Shown here piece by piece: positions 19,501 to 24,857 of a stretch of DNA of 27,866 nucleotides. The notes below the pieces were generated by a model that was not told where the DNA came from, made no database searches, and saw only the letters and a list, made by a program, of their open reading frames with translations. How positions within the stretch are numbered: position 1 is the stretch's first letter; each line of letters starts with the position of its first letter. Origin of the DNA: a virus; the IMG/VR virus record IMGVR_UViG_3300008113_000290, positions 1 through 27,866 of that record; one strand, given 5' to 3'. The translations under genes and the position numbers were made by a program.

Positions 19501-21405
19501 TCTGCCGGATCCCGGTTTGTAACTAATAATTTTTGTACCAGCAAACGTACTGGTGTTGTATTTTTCAATGTCTCCAAAACTAACACCTGCTGAATCAAAT
19601 GCATCAAACAACGGCGCTTGATTTACTGTGGTTTTTGTTTGGCTTGGAACCCAATCTGTGCCGTTGTAGTGGAACATACGGCCACCATTCTTATTACCTC
19701 TGCGCACCAACACTCCTTGCCCCAATACACTGTCACTGTCTTCAGTTTCAACAAGATGTATCTGAGTGGTGTTGATGTGCCTAATAAACGTTACTTTGTA
19801 TATTTTGTTGTTGGTTAATCTATCAGTGTCGGCTGTGGCTAATATTCTAGCACCTTCAAATAAGAATTCTCCATCAACGTTATACCCTGTGCTGCCTTCG
19901 ATACGAGATAGTATATCAGTTGTGTAATCGTCGAGATAATCTACAGTCTGCTTGGCCACTGCACCGTGATTGAATAGCTGTAGATTTGCTGAAAATTCTA
20001 TAATAGGACGCTTGGCTCTAGTGGCTTCTTCAGCAGGAAAATTTTCGCCACGCAAATTAAAAGCAGTTTCTAATACAGTTCGATGGAACCAACGATTGTA
20101 TCGTGACCAAGGATTGGAGTCCGTGCTGTCTCTGGCTATAGTCACATAGTCTTTGAAAGTGGGATAGGCTGTAGCATCATCGAAAGGTTCTGTGTCGAAT
20201 CCTGCGTTGTCAAACAGCACTTCAGGCACAGTGGCAGTCAGCACGGGCACTATGAGATCAGAAAATTTTGTCAATGTTATTGCTTTTCCAACTCCCTCAA
20301 CTAACCATGTTTCTGAAGAGTATTTCTCTGGGATAACAGTGCCCTGGAATTCAACAATCATTCCGTTGGTAAATGTAATGCCGTTGCTGCTGACATATTC
20401 ACTCTTGCCAACGATATCTTTATCTACATTTAGATAGGTGTTGGATTCAATATCAGCTATAATAAATCTACCAAAAGCATCGGGAGTGATCAATCCCTGG
20501 TAATACAATGTGTCAGGAGCATCATAAGGCACCGTGAAAGTTACCGTGCCATTTTCGATGCCGTTGTTGATTACACCTTTTTTGTATTCTAGTGCTGCGC
20601 CGGATGCGGCTGGTTCGAGATATTCCCAATCTTCACTGTCTAAGGTAATAGAACTACCATCTAAAGGATTTATATCACGACGTGCTCTATACAATTTAGA
20701 ATCCGATACTGCAAGGTCTCCTGCACTGTAGCCATAACTGGGTTTAAATATCAAACTTCCTGTATCGTAATTTGTGCGGATACTGAATCCTTCACCGGGC
20801 GCATTAACTTTAAATTTGTAGATCTGTCCTCTATACAATGTTAGCGTTGGATTATTAGTATATGCATCAGGAGTAAACACAAAACTATTTGCAGTTGTAC
20901 TCAACACCACTTTATATGTGCTGCTAACTGTGGCGCTTTGTCCGTACACCGGCACACTAGGTGGGCCATTAGGCACCCAATAATATTCTCGGTAATTAAC
21001 AAATTTGTCCCAGGCGATGGGCGGATTCCAGGTATAGTGTTCTTGGCTAGTGATTTTGTCATCACGTTCATCTGTGTTGCCAAAGAATTTCAGTTGATTT
21101 TTAAAATCGATGTAATCATAAAAATTTTCAATCTTGTTATGGTTTCGATATATCACACCTGGTTCTAATTGATATGCACTTCTCAGCGTGGCATCTGTGT
21201 CTAGGTATAGATCATTGCCGTTGTAGGTTTTACCGAATCTACGACCAATATATCCTGTGACCTTATCTAATAATCCTGGTTGAACCAGCGGATCTACAAC
21301 TCCTGCAAGAAACTTGTCGTTGGCCTCAGTCTGAAAAACTTTAGGCAGAAGTTCTACTGATTTTCTTATAGGTAGCTTACTGAAAGGAAAAAATTTATCT
21401 GACAT
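7588..21405 (-). CDS. Giant modular baseplate/tail structural protein (4605 residues)
   Basis: One open frame of 13.8 kb encodes a protein of roughly half a megadalton. The N-terminus (LPIRKSVELLPKVFQTEAND, VDPLVQPGLLDKVTGYIGRR) and the blocks NQAPLFDAFDS (near residue 600) and DRPHRCPWEMLGFSQEPDWW (around 1160-1177) resemble very large virion proteins of marine T4-like phages, by my recall. Domains seen: cupredoxin-like 173-319; CBM5/12-like modules at 219-264, 1457-1500, 1716-1758, 2203-2250, 2342-2400 and 2475-2533; FG-GAP propeller about 2120-2765; GYxxxP modules around 3175 and 3579; beta-sandwich-like repeats 3633-4575. The start follows the gp6 stop by 2 bases with no clear Shine-Dalgarno site, so coupled translation is likely. 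Its place after gp6 corresponds to gp7/gp8 in T4; that equivalence is untested. A peripheral baseplate or host-contact role is inferred. Confidence 0.9.
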   Translation of the reverse strand: MSDKFFPFSKLPIRKSVELLPKVFQTEANDKFLAGVVDPLVQPGLLDKVTGYIGRRFGKTYNGNDLYLDTDATLRSAYQLEPGVIYRNHNKIENFYDYIDFKNQLKFFGNTDERDDKITSQEHYTWNPPIAWDKFVNYREYYWVPNGPPSVPVYGQSATVSSTYKVVLSTTANSFVFTPDAYTNNPTLTLYRGQIYKFKVNAPGEGFSIRTNYDTGSLIFKPSYGYSAGDLAVSDSKLYRARRDINPLDGSSITLDSEDWEYLEPAASGAALEYKKGVINNGIENGTVTFTVPYDAPDTLYYQGLITPDAFGRFIIADIESNTYLNVDKDIVGKSEYVSSNGITFTNGMIVEFQGTVIPEKYSSETWLVEGVGKAITLTKFSDLIVPVLTATVPEVLFDNAGFDTEPFDDATAYPTFKDYVTIARDSTDSNPWSRYNRWFHRTVLETAFNLRGENFPAEEATRAKRPIIEFSANLQLFNHGAVAKQTVDYLDDYTTDILSRIEGSTGYNVDGEFLFEGARILATADTDRLTNNKIYKVTFIRHINTTQIHLVETEDSDSVLGQGVLVRRGNKNGGRMFHYNGTDWVPSQTKTTVNQAPLFDAFDSAGVSFGDIEKYNTSTFAGTKIISYKPGSGRVDPELGFSLSYLNIDNVGDIEFNFDWDLDVAEYTEIRIPKSVKISTGYYMFNPDGVYDNGWLPAGAEYMQPIIDSQLVTSDTNTLIFNTIEWSMLSTDPIINVYINGVKYTESYTRTQNTFVFPYTLSAKDTVVLKIITDLDPDQGYYEIPVGLEKNPLNAQLTSFTLGQAVDHVVSAVEFDSALIGIIPGVSNLRDISGYEKHAKRFLKHSGIAPLAIMTLCDKTHNVIKSIQYAKKAYTDFKNNFSVKALEIAYNDSVPDFVDDVITGLAKNKTAVSPFADSDMLGAGAYTAITYTVEDVEIKTFALSEKFDLNTLSKRAVYVYLNNSQLLNARDYVFNSTFGFVQLTVTLEENDVVEIREYISTATSHVPPTPTSMGLYKKYTPRKFVDDTYQEPREVIQGHDGSITAAYGDFRDDLLLELEYRIYNNIKQEYDPEIFDIDAILGGYYDVGLYTKKQLDDIVNQEFLKWIQNTNINYTLNTYFDSENSFTYTYSRMSDPTKTQSLPGYWRGVYQWFYDTDRPHRCPWEMLGFSQEPDWWQTQYGAAPYTRNNLLLWEDLENGHIRQGTRAGRHDRYKRPGLLNHIPTDGDGVLLSPLDSGLAQNFSLINNQGPFVLGDISPVEYAWRSSSEWPFAVVMAMCLMKPFEFITDNFDRSRTTTNIIDQTVNSTTSLFSTLGDIAPTALSDPHIGLLKYIVAYIKSRGIPQDSILEKINRLDVALSFRMSGFVDQQQQKFLLDSKSPSATTSSIYVPAENYDIIFNVGAPVATVAISGVIFEKTQGGWIATGYDDIHPYFEYHQALVSQRDPLISVGGVSETFLDWTTDKNYNNGTLVRYFNDFYRALRTHNSGGAFDRTAWQKLSTIPKVGAVEALRRRTFNTLSVKRISYGTLFTTVQQVVDFLLGYESYLKSLGFKFDRYDPENQVSQDWLSSAKEFMFWTKHNWEQGSLIAISPVAQKVDVMVPVGVADNILDGFYDYQVLKGDGKPLEPRFINVNRSFQNITIETANTTDGIFFLKLNYVLKEHVTVFNDRTVFNDIIYDKTTGYRQGRIKAQGFRTVDWDGDYTSPGFLFDNVNIQIWQSFTDYKLGDIVSYKSYNWTSLTNQLGTEIFNDTFWTKLDSTPQKQLLPNFDYKIKQFSDYFETSSEGVNQSQRALARHTIGYQQRDYLNNLAEDPVSQFQLYQGFIREKGSANAITKIFGKLSRSGSDSVTLNEEWAFLVGRMGGTDQLREIEIQIEKNKLQLNPQLFLLQSSETVIGTDKNYRITANDFTISPTPYTAEITPISEDTEPTLTAGYVYEDQYEHVVATQAALNTLNISTVRENDHIWVTFDKDSWTVLRANQSEMLFVIAVERFDDTTVTVTFNRPHAFEVETYVGFRNIINLQGFFKIVTVTNTTIGVGVSSDIEDPELDESTLANPTILTDSRFADYQVLDRGASALLYNNSRLFIDNNGDDLWEVIEKQKQYTASAITDYATTSPVNTGKKVIYDTVNKQLIVSIPGSGIVTVYAESSAGLVLKQIVSPPTGFFTTALGSFGNSMSLSPDGKVLIIGADEASGVASAFRGPWGTDQLYQPDEIVIYGGRLYRAKNANTVVGDGSSELAVNTDDWELATIIPALESGVSTGLYQQGMIAVYNYANGRFSNTAALVSPRPADNERFGSEITVSVSGSTYYMAVSATGAYNNTGRVYLFKYSGTAWSHLENPMYKGVYDFQESYKAGEIVWQAAQDPIAEAVRGNLWMNLEDSTSDGSTITIESQGWLKVSDISTNCSLPTTLSVEDDGSTLEFAITGLLSDTQMAELVKQGDRFGSSMTMNRDGSILVIGAPDADGQYFVNYRGLWRGDVEYVEGEVVRFKDPTAPGDSYQYYRLGDAFLGADSTYRSYNEDPSNSSNWQVVGDSTTQSSGKVWVYARTEGDIYELKQMINAASISSFSDVDSGLVISTGDQFGFAMDMDLTGNLLVVSSPKSDINYQDQGSVYVLGLDSATTEYRVKQRLESFETYPNEYFGFGVSVSPDAAKIAVGAKNASNNIPITFDILRDTTFDLRSTRFSTAQGFTGGVYIFDKKDQIFFLTEKLQEVFSPDEAFGSSVDCVGHYVAVGSPYYRVPVLHDVGGVAFEGPYIGNARLFKKDPARSSWNILSTQKPVIDIRKIRSIELYDNVQNVKIQDLDYIDAAKGKILNTAEQEIKFKTPYDPAVYTIGNDQVITDPAIAWYESNVGRLWWNTSAVKWIYAEQGDAAFRTGTWNQQVEGSEIAVYEWVQSVLLPNEWAAVADTNEGLSLGISGQPLYPNNDAYSLKQTFNSTTGQVQETVYFYWVENKTVVPANLPGRTRSAAEVANIIANPVGTGTAFMALIAADKFVLYNVKSMMSSDTALINIKYRNDLESQRPIHSEYQLLTESVADSVPTAQLENKWIDSLIGTDIQGNRVPDTKLSAKQKYGISFRPRQSIFVDRIMALKLAITNINTVLTTQPFADLIDFTNLNSKDTVPAEILNLYDVIVDTEIDLRTVGTVRTKQAVLRANLVDGELDTVDIVEPGFGYKPKVAILGTIPQLYEGPSITINGDGINASAVCRIDGQGRVVTATVLSRGKRYRTLSITIRNFSVLVKNDSTIDNFWSIYAWDDVRKVFFRSQSQAYDTTKYWNTVDWYLTGYDQNSQVNLGIVSVFQESQYQISLGTLIRVKEYGAGGWAIFEKINDTGATFSDRFKLVARENGTIQLKSSLYDTTVTGIGFDNTQSFDNTTYDISNSTELRNILQAVKQDIFIADYTIEWNKLFFSSIRYALSEQQYVDWVFKTSFLNATHSVGSFEQKINYKNDNLESYQQYIDEVKPFRTTVREYVSRYSTPEPYQSAVADFDLAPNYSVTDGKVVPITFERNELTQYPWKWWTDNNGYVVTDILLYDYGTTYTAVPRVVIEGNGSGATAQAYISNGKVSGIRILTAGSGYTQRPTVTLVGGNSNDGIQAKATAVLGDTKVRTFDLTVKFDRVSKTGDYQSYTQNQTFTATGTTAVFELGYAPTRDKTKITILKNNQLVLISEYTLNLYYSFADSYSLLRGKIIFNTAPLVGDIITISYEKNIELLSAVNRIDRFYNPVSGMIGKELNQLMTGIDFGGVQIQGTTFDVTGGWDALPWFTDNWDSVETNSDYYVICDGSTNTVTLPYTPVAGQEINIYIKLAGETLTRRIDDPAYSDQVDSSTSVNPNAEMPTFIGDGVNRVIEIGDYISTHDGDTLIFRPIESDGSVTITDDNLLDTKLSGGTLSAIDSVYVTAKGTTAEEIAITGGKFIEPDHVPAPEENVPGQVMDSVSIKVFQSTPTGSAALQSKIIKGNGITTDFDIGQRVIENKSVIVYVNKVKKYLGIDYSLDLLQNTVIFNTAPISDSIIEVISIGIGGIGILSSDLFVADGATNLFLTDANYEDTALTFVTVNGESVDVGFIDSTGVIDVPGKTLVEFSIVPPAEAVIKIISLEAGADVDSSGVSVVQVNTQTVYFEGSTRSFDLEGFVELSRGSAPNSMLVEVDGQYLIGADTIYAEYDGINNTFILGQDPFEVSGAILPSNIRVYVNNQLKTFITDYTYNGTTKELVITPAVLSVGDDIKIENNLRAEYSIVGANLVIDSSVAMITTNETNNVEINVTWFSEYAALDMISDEIVGGKLQYQLPRAPISASYVWVYKNGVRLTQDQDFYVSIPRNVVYLGADSTLSDRIKIVIFSSDIYRSPSAFEIHKDMLNVYHYNRFARAEVYLTTVLNYYDTTITVTDGSQLTDPIASRNVPGVISVDGERIEYMSKVGNVLSQLRRGSQGTAIAETYAIGTVIVDVGYEEILPYNETQDRTDFVSDGSSLLVGPLDFVPAQGIRTSWYRDTVPDTYGACDQIEVFAGGRRLRKDPIDVWIEANGDYSPTADETLEAEFAVDGLAAYIRLTEPLAAGTRITVIKRTGRIWYDRGETTASKGTSLLDNSTSIARFIAEKTTGLPR
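7680..10509 (-). repeat. C-terminal array of beta-sandwich-like repeats in the giant protein
   Basis: Residues about 3633-4575 contain successive diverged units of 70-110 residues. The clearest are at 3633-3713, 3953-4025, 4032-4102, 4156-4232, 4266-4345 and 4461-4575. The common pattern is a start like 'G...F.L', then a strand 'V.VYVN..K', then 'DY(T/S/F/Y)', then 'I.F..AP..GD.I.I'. Two isolated units with the same pattern occur near 722-772 and 928-1000 (VYVYLNNSQLLNARDYVF). DNA identity between units is low. Such arrays are common in large phage tail proteins and probably form an extended stalk; no family is assigned with certainty. Confidence 0.65.
10641..11910 (-). repeat. Two Gly-Tyr-rich (GxGYxxxP) modules in the giant protein
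   Basis: Around Y3175 (EPGFGYKPKVAIL) and Y3579 (AGSGYTQRPTVTLVGG) the same short pattern occurs: a strand, then GxGY, two or three residues, P, then TV/KVAI, followed by a Gly-rich turn. The segment before the second copy (YGTTYTAVPRVVIEGNGSGATA, near 3540) is a further, weaker copy. The modules are separated by about 350 residues of unassigned sequence. They look like short beta-hairpin modules of the sort reused in marine phage structural proteins; their function is unknown. Confidence 0.5.
13111..15048 (-). other. FG-GAP-type beta-propeller in the giant protein, with three nested CBM-like modules
   Basis: Six blades begin with an FG at residues 2173, 2296, 2444, 2583, 2642 and 2721, in the pattern FG.S...S.DG..L.IGA, and most are followed by a strand such as GRVYLFKYS, GKVWVYAR, GSVYVLGLD or GGVYIFDK. 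A preceding half-blade (QLIVSIPGSGIVTVYAE, about 2130-2150) could close a seven-bladed ring. The plain spacing is about 59 residues (2583 to 2642). The spacings of 123, 148 and 139 residues are explained by CBM5/12-like modules at 2203-2250, 2342-2400 and 2475-2533. FG-GAP propellers are known in integrin alpha chains and many surface proteins. Binding partners here are unknown. Confidence 0.7.
16132..17037 (-). other. Two further CBM5/12-like modules in the giant protein
   Basis: The modules at residues 1457-1500 (W1460, NNGTLVRYFNDFYRALRTH, W1496) and 1716-1758 (W1718, YKLGDIVSYKSYNWTSL, W1754) follow the CBM5/12 pattern: W, then Y..G.(L/I)V.Y....Y.A/S, then a closing W with a short strand (WQKL, WTKL). 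The closing W lies exactly 36 residues after the first W in both copies. In CBM5/12 domains these aromatic residues form the sugar-binding face, so carbohydrate contact is plausible but not shown. Confidence 0.6.
20449..20889 (-). other. Cupredoxin-like domain without copper ligands, split by a CBM5/12-like module
   Basis: Residues 173-212 (SFVFTPDAYTNNPTLTLYRG, YKFKVNAPGEGFSI) and 276-319 (KGVINNGIENGTVTFTVP, APDTLYYQGLITPDAFGRFI) resemble the two halves of a plastocyanin-type domain. In copper-binding members one expects His in the place of G-E-G-F and Cys-x-x-His...Met after LYY. Here these are Gly/Glu and QGLITPDAFG, so copper binding is unlikely. The residues between (219-264) form a CBM5/12-like module: YSAGDLAVSDSKLYRARR followed by DWEYLE with W260. 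The fold assignment is by pattern and needs a structure prediction. Confidence 0.5.
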
Positions 21406-21407
21406 AA

Positions 21408-24400
21408 TTAATAGGTAGAGGATACCACACTGGATATAGCAGAACCGATTTCAGCTGCTGTGATAGCCGTGACTATTTCAACATCTGCGACTGTGGCTCC
21501 GCTGATTAAGATTTCATCTGATCTGCTCTGAATCTCAAACAGGCTTCCGAATGATTGACTGCTTTGTTTAGGGCATATAACTATATTACTGATATCTGGT
21601 GCAGTGGAATTTAAAATATAAGTGGTAAGTTCGCCCATATAGAACCTATCTCCAAAATCCCAGTTACTGATGTCAAAGAACGCATTTATCGCAGCGATAA
21701 CCCGAACTTTTAAATCGTTGTCATTGATAGCTTGCCCAGGATTTTTAACCACTTTAAATGTGGCCTGTAGTTTGGGATCTGCTTTTGAACCAAACAGCAC
21801 TTTGTATTTCACTGTGTGATAAATGATCTCATCACTGATGGATTTGATGGCTGATAAACTAGTACCAAATGTGGTTCTTAGGCTGTCTGTGCTGGGAGGT
21901 TCTGGTGCAGTTGCAGTACCGCCTGCAAGATAAATCCTATATGATTCATCGTAGGATCTGGTCAATAAAAATATATCAATAATGTTACTAGAACTTGGAT
22001 CTATTCTGCGATTCACACTGGCATTATGAATGTACTGAAATTTAAGATTTCTACGGCCAACATTAGCTCTGTAGGATCTATCGAGATCAAATGTGTTTGT
22101 GGTTCGATTCACTGCTTTTACTGCATCTTCGTCGATAGTGTAAAAATAAATCAATTGACCGTCAGGATATGTTACGGTATCTGTAAAATCAACTATTGAT
22201 TCTTTTTCTCTGATCAATATCAAATCGTCTGAATTGTCCACCAACTGATAAATTGTGGTACCATACTGATCCACAGTTTCTTTAAAGAATAGATAATTTA
22301 GTGCTGTGTCAGCACCAACTATCTGTTCAAATGAATCTGGATTATCTATAACTCCATCGTCGTCACTGTCTTGAAAACTTAATGTTATTTCAGTTGTGCT
22401 TTCATACCCGTCGTCGAATTTAATTGTATCACTGATAACAAAGGCAATATCTTGCCGTAATTCTGAAATGAATCCACTGTCGGTATTAATCCCAAGAACT
22501 TTAACTTGATCCTTGACTACTGAACCTAACTGGTCGTTGTAACGTTTTTCGTTGGTGTCAAAATAAAAGCGATTCTGTGTTACACTGCCAAACACATAAC
22601 TTAGACGTCTGATCCTTACGTTGTATCTATCTGCTTCCTTAACAAATGCCACTAACCATGAACTATCTGCATTAGAATTAGATATATCCCCTGATTTACC
22701 TAGGCTAAAATCGCTGACTAAATTAACATTTGAAGCCGTGATAATTTTCCAAGTAGATGATACTGATTCATATCTTATACCGAAATTTAAATTCTGAGCA
22801 CATTGATTCACTATCTCGGTTTCTAGTGCAGTGTCTAGATCATTGACAAATCGAGGCACTATGCGGTTAGCCACAGCACCAGTAGGCACTACATCACTAA
22901 ATGTCACTGCCCCTAGTCCGCTGGTCAGCACACCTCTGCCTGCATTAGTACCGTCACCTACTACAGACACCACCTTGGTCCAAAGTCTATCACTCTGTTC
23001 AGGATCTTGAGAATTAATAGTTACTAATTTACCTTTTTTAAACGCTTGTCCAGCAGGTGCTGTAAATTTAATTAATGCTCCGCTGAGAAGATATTTCAAA
23101 CTAGAGGTGCTATATATTCCTACTTTAAGCAAAGAGTTGTCAACCACATTCTTAAAATAACCTGTGGGAGTTGCTGTGGTCACACTCTGCCATACTGTGT
23201 TGATATCAGTAAAAAGAATCCGATCAAATTTTGTAAAGTAAAAATTATACACATCGGGGTCTGTGAATTTTGATTCTATGCTTTGTCGGATAAAATTAAT
23301 GACATCAATCCTGCTGTCAAATCTAAATCCCAGTGTTTCTTCACTTTCTTGTTTGTAGATGTATCCGTCGTCGCAGAAAACATTGATGCTGGAATATTTT
23401 CCGCTGGCATCTATGATATCAAAATTTCTACTGATGCCGCTGGATGTTCTATTAATTGATTTTATTTTCACTATGTTCTGACTGCTGCTCAATGGTGCAA
23501 GATTATAGTCTTCAGCAGTGATCATGCGGTTCTGTGTGTAGTAGACTGCAGGAGCATTGGTTCTCACTGAATCTATATCTTCTGTGGCTGCTGAGTTAGC
23601 CACTGTGGATTGTAAAGCCAGTCCCACTGTCAGCGTGTGTTCTACCCCTGATTTATTGAAATAACTGATACCGATATTGATACCCCTGAGTTCATTGGGG
23701 CTGATGGTATATGACAGTCCATTGCTGGTTCTATAAAATACTCTGAAAGGTCCTTGTGGTAAATTACCGTAAACCCCATCAGCAAACACAAGATCCACTG
23801 TATCATTTTCTTTGGTATTAACTGCATATATGTTTCTGATATCTTGTTCTATGCTATTATAGGCTATATTATTGCCTACTAATGTAGATACCTTAACCCA
23901 CTCTTCTAATTGTGCACCTGCGCTGTTTAATGAAAACAGCCATACATCGTCATTATTAATATCAGCAGCATCGATAGCGATTTTTTCGTTAGGTGTCGGA
24001 ACTCCAATGCCAAAATCAGCCAATGCCAACGTGCCTTGTTTAAACAATAGGAAAAATCCTGTATTAGGACTACCGGGACCTGTGCCGTCATTTCTATAAA
24101 CAAATCCCAGTTGGTTGCCGGGAACCGGAGGTTCTTCATAGATGTTTTCGCTGTTTTTAAATGCTGTAGAAACTAATTCAAACAACATGCCTCTGGCTGC
24201 CACAGTTTTACTGAAACTGTAGATGGGCACATCTGTGCTGGTTGTTCTAAATCTATACTGTTCTGTGGGTATGCCTTGTATAGTAGCTGATCCTTGGCTG
24301 CGACCAAATTCTGTGTTATCTGCCATGGCAGAATTTAACACCAGAATGAATTGCTCAAGCCAATTGGTGTTGGTTGGATCATTCCAACTTACAATTTGTT

Positions 24401-24815
24401 GTGCGAGATTTCGACCATTGCTGTCAATGATGTCCTCGGTGGTGGCCACACTGGTAAATTTCAATAGGCCCGAAGCAGCTTGATTTCTCTTGGCATTGTA
24501 GCTCAACATGCGAGCTATACGCAACACGCTTTCTTTGGTTTCGGCCAGTTCGATAAAATTTTCTCTGCTGGCGAGGTCTATGCGGAATGCTAGGCTTTGT
24601 CCTAGAAATGCCACTGCATCTATCAAAGCTAGATATTCTGATGATTCAATGTAGTCGTTGAAATCTTCGGGATAATTTTCCCGAAGATATGTGATAATGA
24701 CCCTGCGCAGATTTTCAAAGTCGTAGCTTTTGAAGTCGGCATTTCTAAATGTCTGATAGATTCTAGTCCAGTCTTGGTTTAGAATTAGATTATTTTGTCT
24801 GCTGGTAGTGGTCAT
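21408..24815 (-). CDS. 6: Baseplate wedge protein, T4 gp6-like (enlarged)
   Basis: This 1135-residue protein is the gp6-type wedge protein, which in T4 dimerises to form the inner baseplate ring around the hub. The N-terminus (NQDWTRIYQTFRNADFKSYD, LRENYPEDFNDYIESSEYLA, LGQSLAFRIDLASRENF) and the C-terminus (FFDISNWDFGDRFYMGELTTY, DISNIVICPK, FGSLFEI, DEILI) show the family pattern at both ends. It is much longer than T4 gp6 (660 residues); the extra length sits in the middle. Residues 816-829 (DSDDDGVIDNPDSF) match a DxDxDGxxD calcium-loop motif as in thrombospondin type 3 repeats. The ATG has AGGGA at 24822-24826, 6 bases upstream. The gene follows gp25 after 42 bases that carry a late promoter motif. 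Confidence 0.92.
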   Translation of the reverse strand: MTTTSRQNNLILNQDWTRIYQTFRNADFKSYDFENLRRVIITYLRENYPEDFNDYIESSEYLALIDAVAFLGQSLAFRIDLASRENFIELAETKESVLRIARMLSYNAKRNQAASGLLKFTSVATTEDIIDSNGRNLAQQIVSWNDPTNTNWLEQFILVLNSAMADNTEFGRSQGSATIQGIPTEQYRFRTTSTDVPIYSFSKTVAARGMLFELVSTAFKNSENIYEEPPVPGNQLGFVYRNDGTGPGSPNTGFFLLFKQGTLALADFGIGVPTPNEKIAIDAADINNDDVWLFSLNSAGAQLEEWVKVSTLVGNNIAYNSIEQDIRNIYAVNTKENDTVDLVFADGVYGNLPQGPFRVFYRTSNGLSYTISPNELRGINIGISYFNKSGVEHTLTVGLALQSTVANSAATEDIDSVRTNAPAVYYTQNRMITAEDYNLAPLSSSQNIVKIKSINRTSSGISRNFDIIDASGKYSSINVFCDDGYIYKQESEETLGFRFDSRIDVINFIRQSIESKFTDPDVYNFYFTKFDRILFTDINTVWQSVTTATPTGYFKNVVDNSLLKVGIYSTSSLKYLLSGALIKFTAPAGQAFKKGKLVTINSQDPEQSDRLWTKVVSVVGDGTNAGRGVLTSGLGAVTFSDVVPTGAVANRIVPRFVNDLDTALETEIVNQCAQNLNFGIRYESVSSTWKIITASNVNLVSDFSLGKSGDISNSNADSSWLVAFVKEADRYNVRIRRLSYVFGSVTQNRFYFDTNEKRYNDQLGSVVKDQVKVLGINTDSGFISELRQDIAFVISDTIKFDDGYESTTEITLSFQDSDDDGVIDNPDSFEQIVGADTALNYLFFKETVDQYGTTIYQLVDNSDDLILIREKESIVDFTDTVTYPDGQLIYFYTIDEDAVKAVNRTTNTFDLDRSYRANVGRRNLKFQYIHNASVNRRIDPSSSNIIDIFLLTRSYDESYRIYLAGGTATAPEPPSTDSLRTTFGTSLSAIKSISDEIIYHTVKYKVLFGSKADPKLQATFKVVKNPGQAINDNDLKVRVIAAINAFFDISNWDFGDRFYMGELTTYILNSTAPDISNIVICPKQSSQSFGSLFEIQSRSDEILISGATVADVEIVTAITAAEIGSAISSVVSSTY

Positions 24816-24833
24816 TTCAGGTCCCTATGCCAA

Positions 24834-24841
24834 TATTTATG
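24834..24841 (-). promoter_or_regulatory. T4-type late promoter motif CATAAATA
   Basis: This is the only sizeable gap of the window (24816-24857), and it contains CATAAATA, one base from the T4 late consensus TATAAATA. The start of transcription would fall near 24827, immediately before the AGGGA ribosome site of gp6. The leader would be very short, about a dozen bases. It probably drives gp6 and the giant gene. Confidence 0.5.
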
Positions 24842-24857
24842 TTATAAAATAAACTGG

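Noticed and set aside
24816-24857. Short inverted repeat (TTTAT...ATAAA) between the gp25-like and gp6-like genes as a terminator
   Set aside because: The stem has only five A/T pairs and no U-run follows. It is better explained as AT-rich sequence around the late promoter motif.
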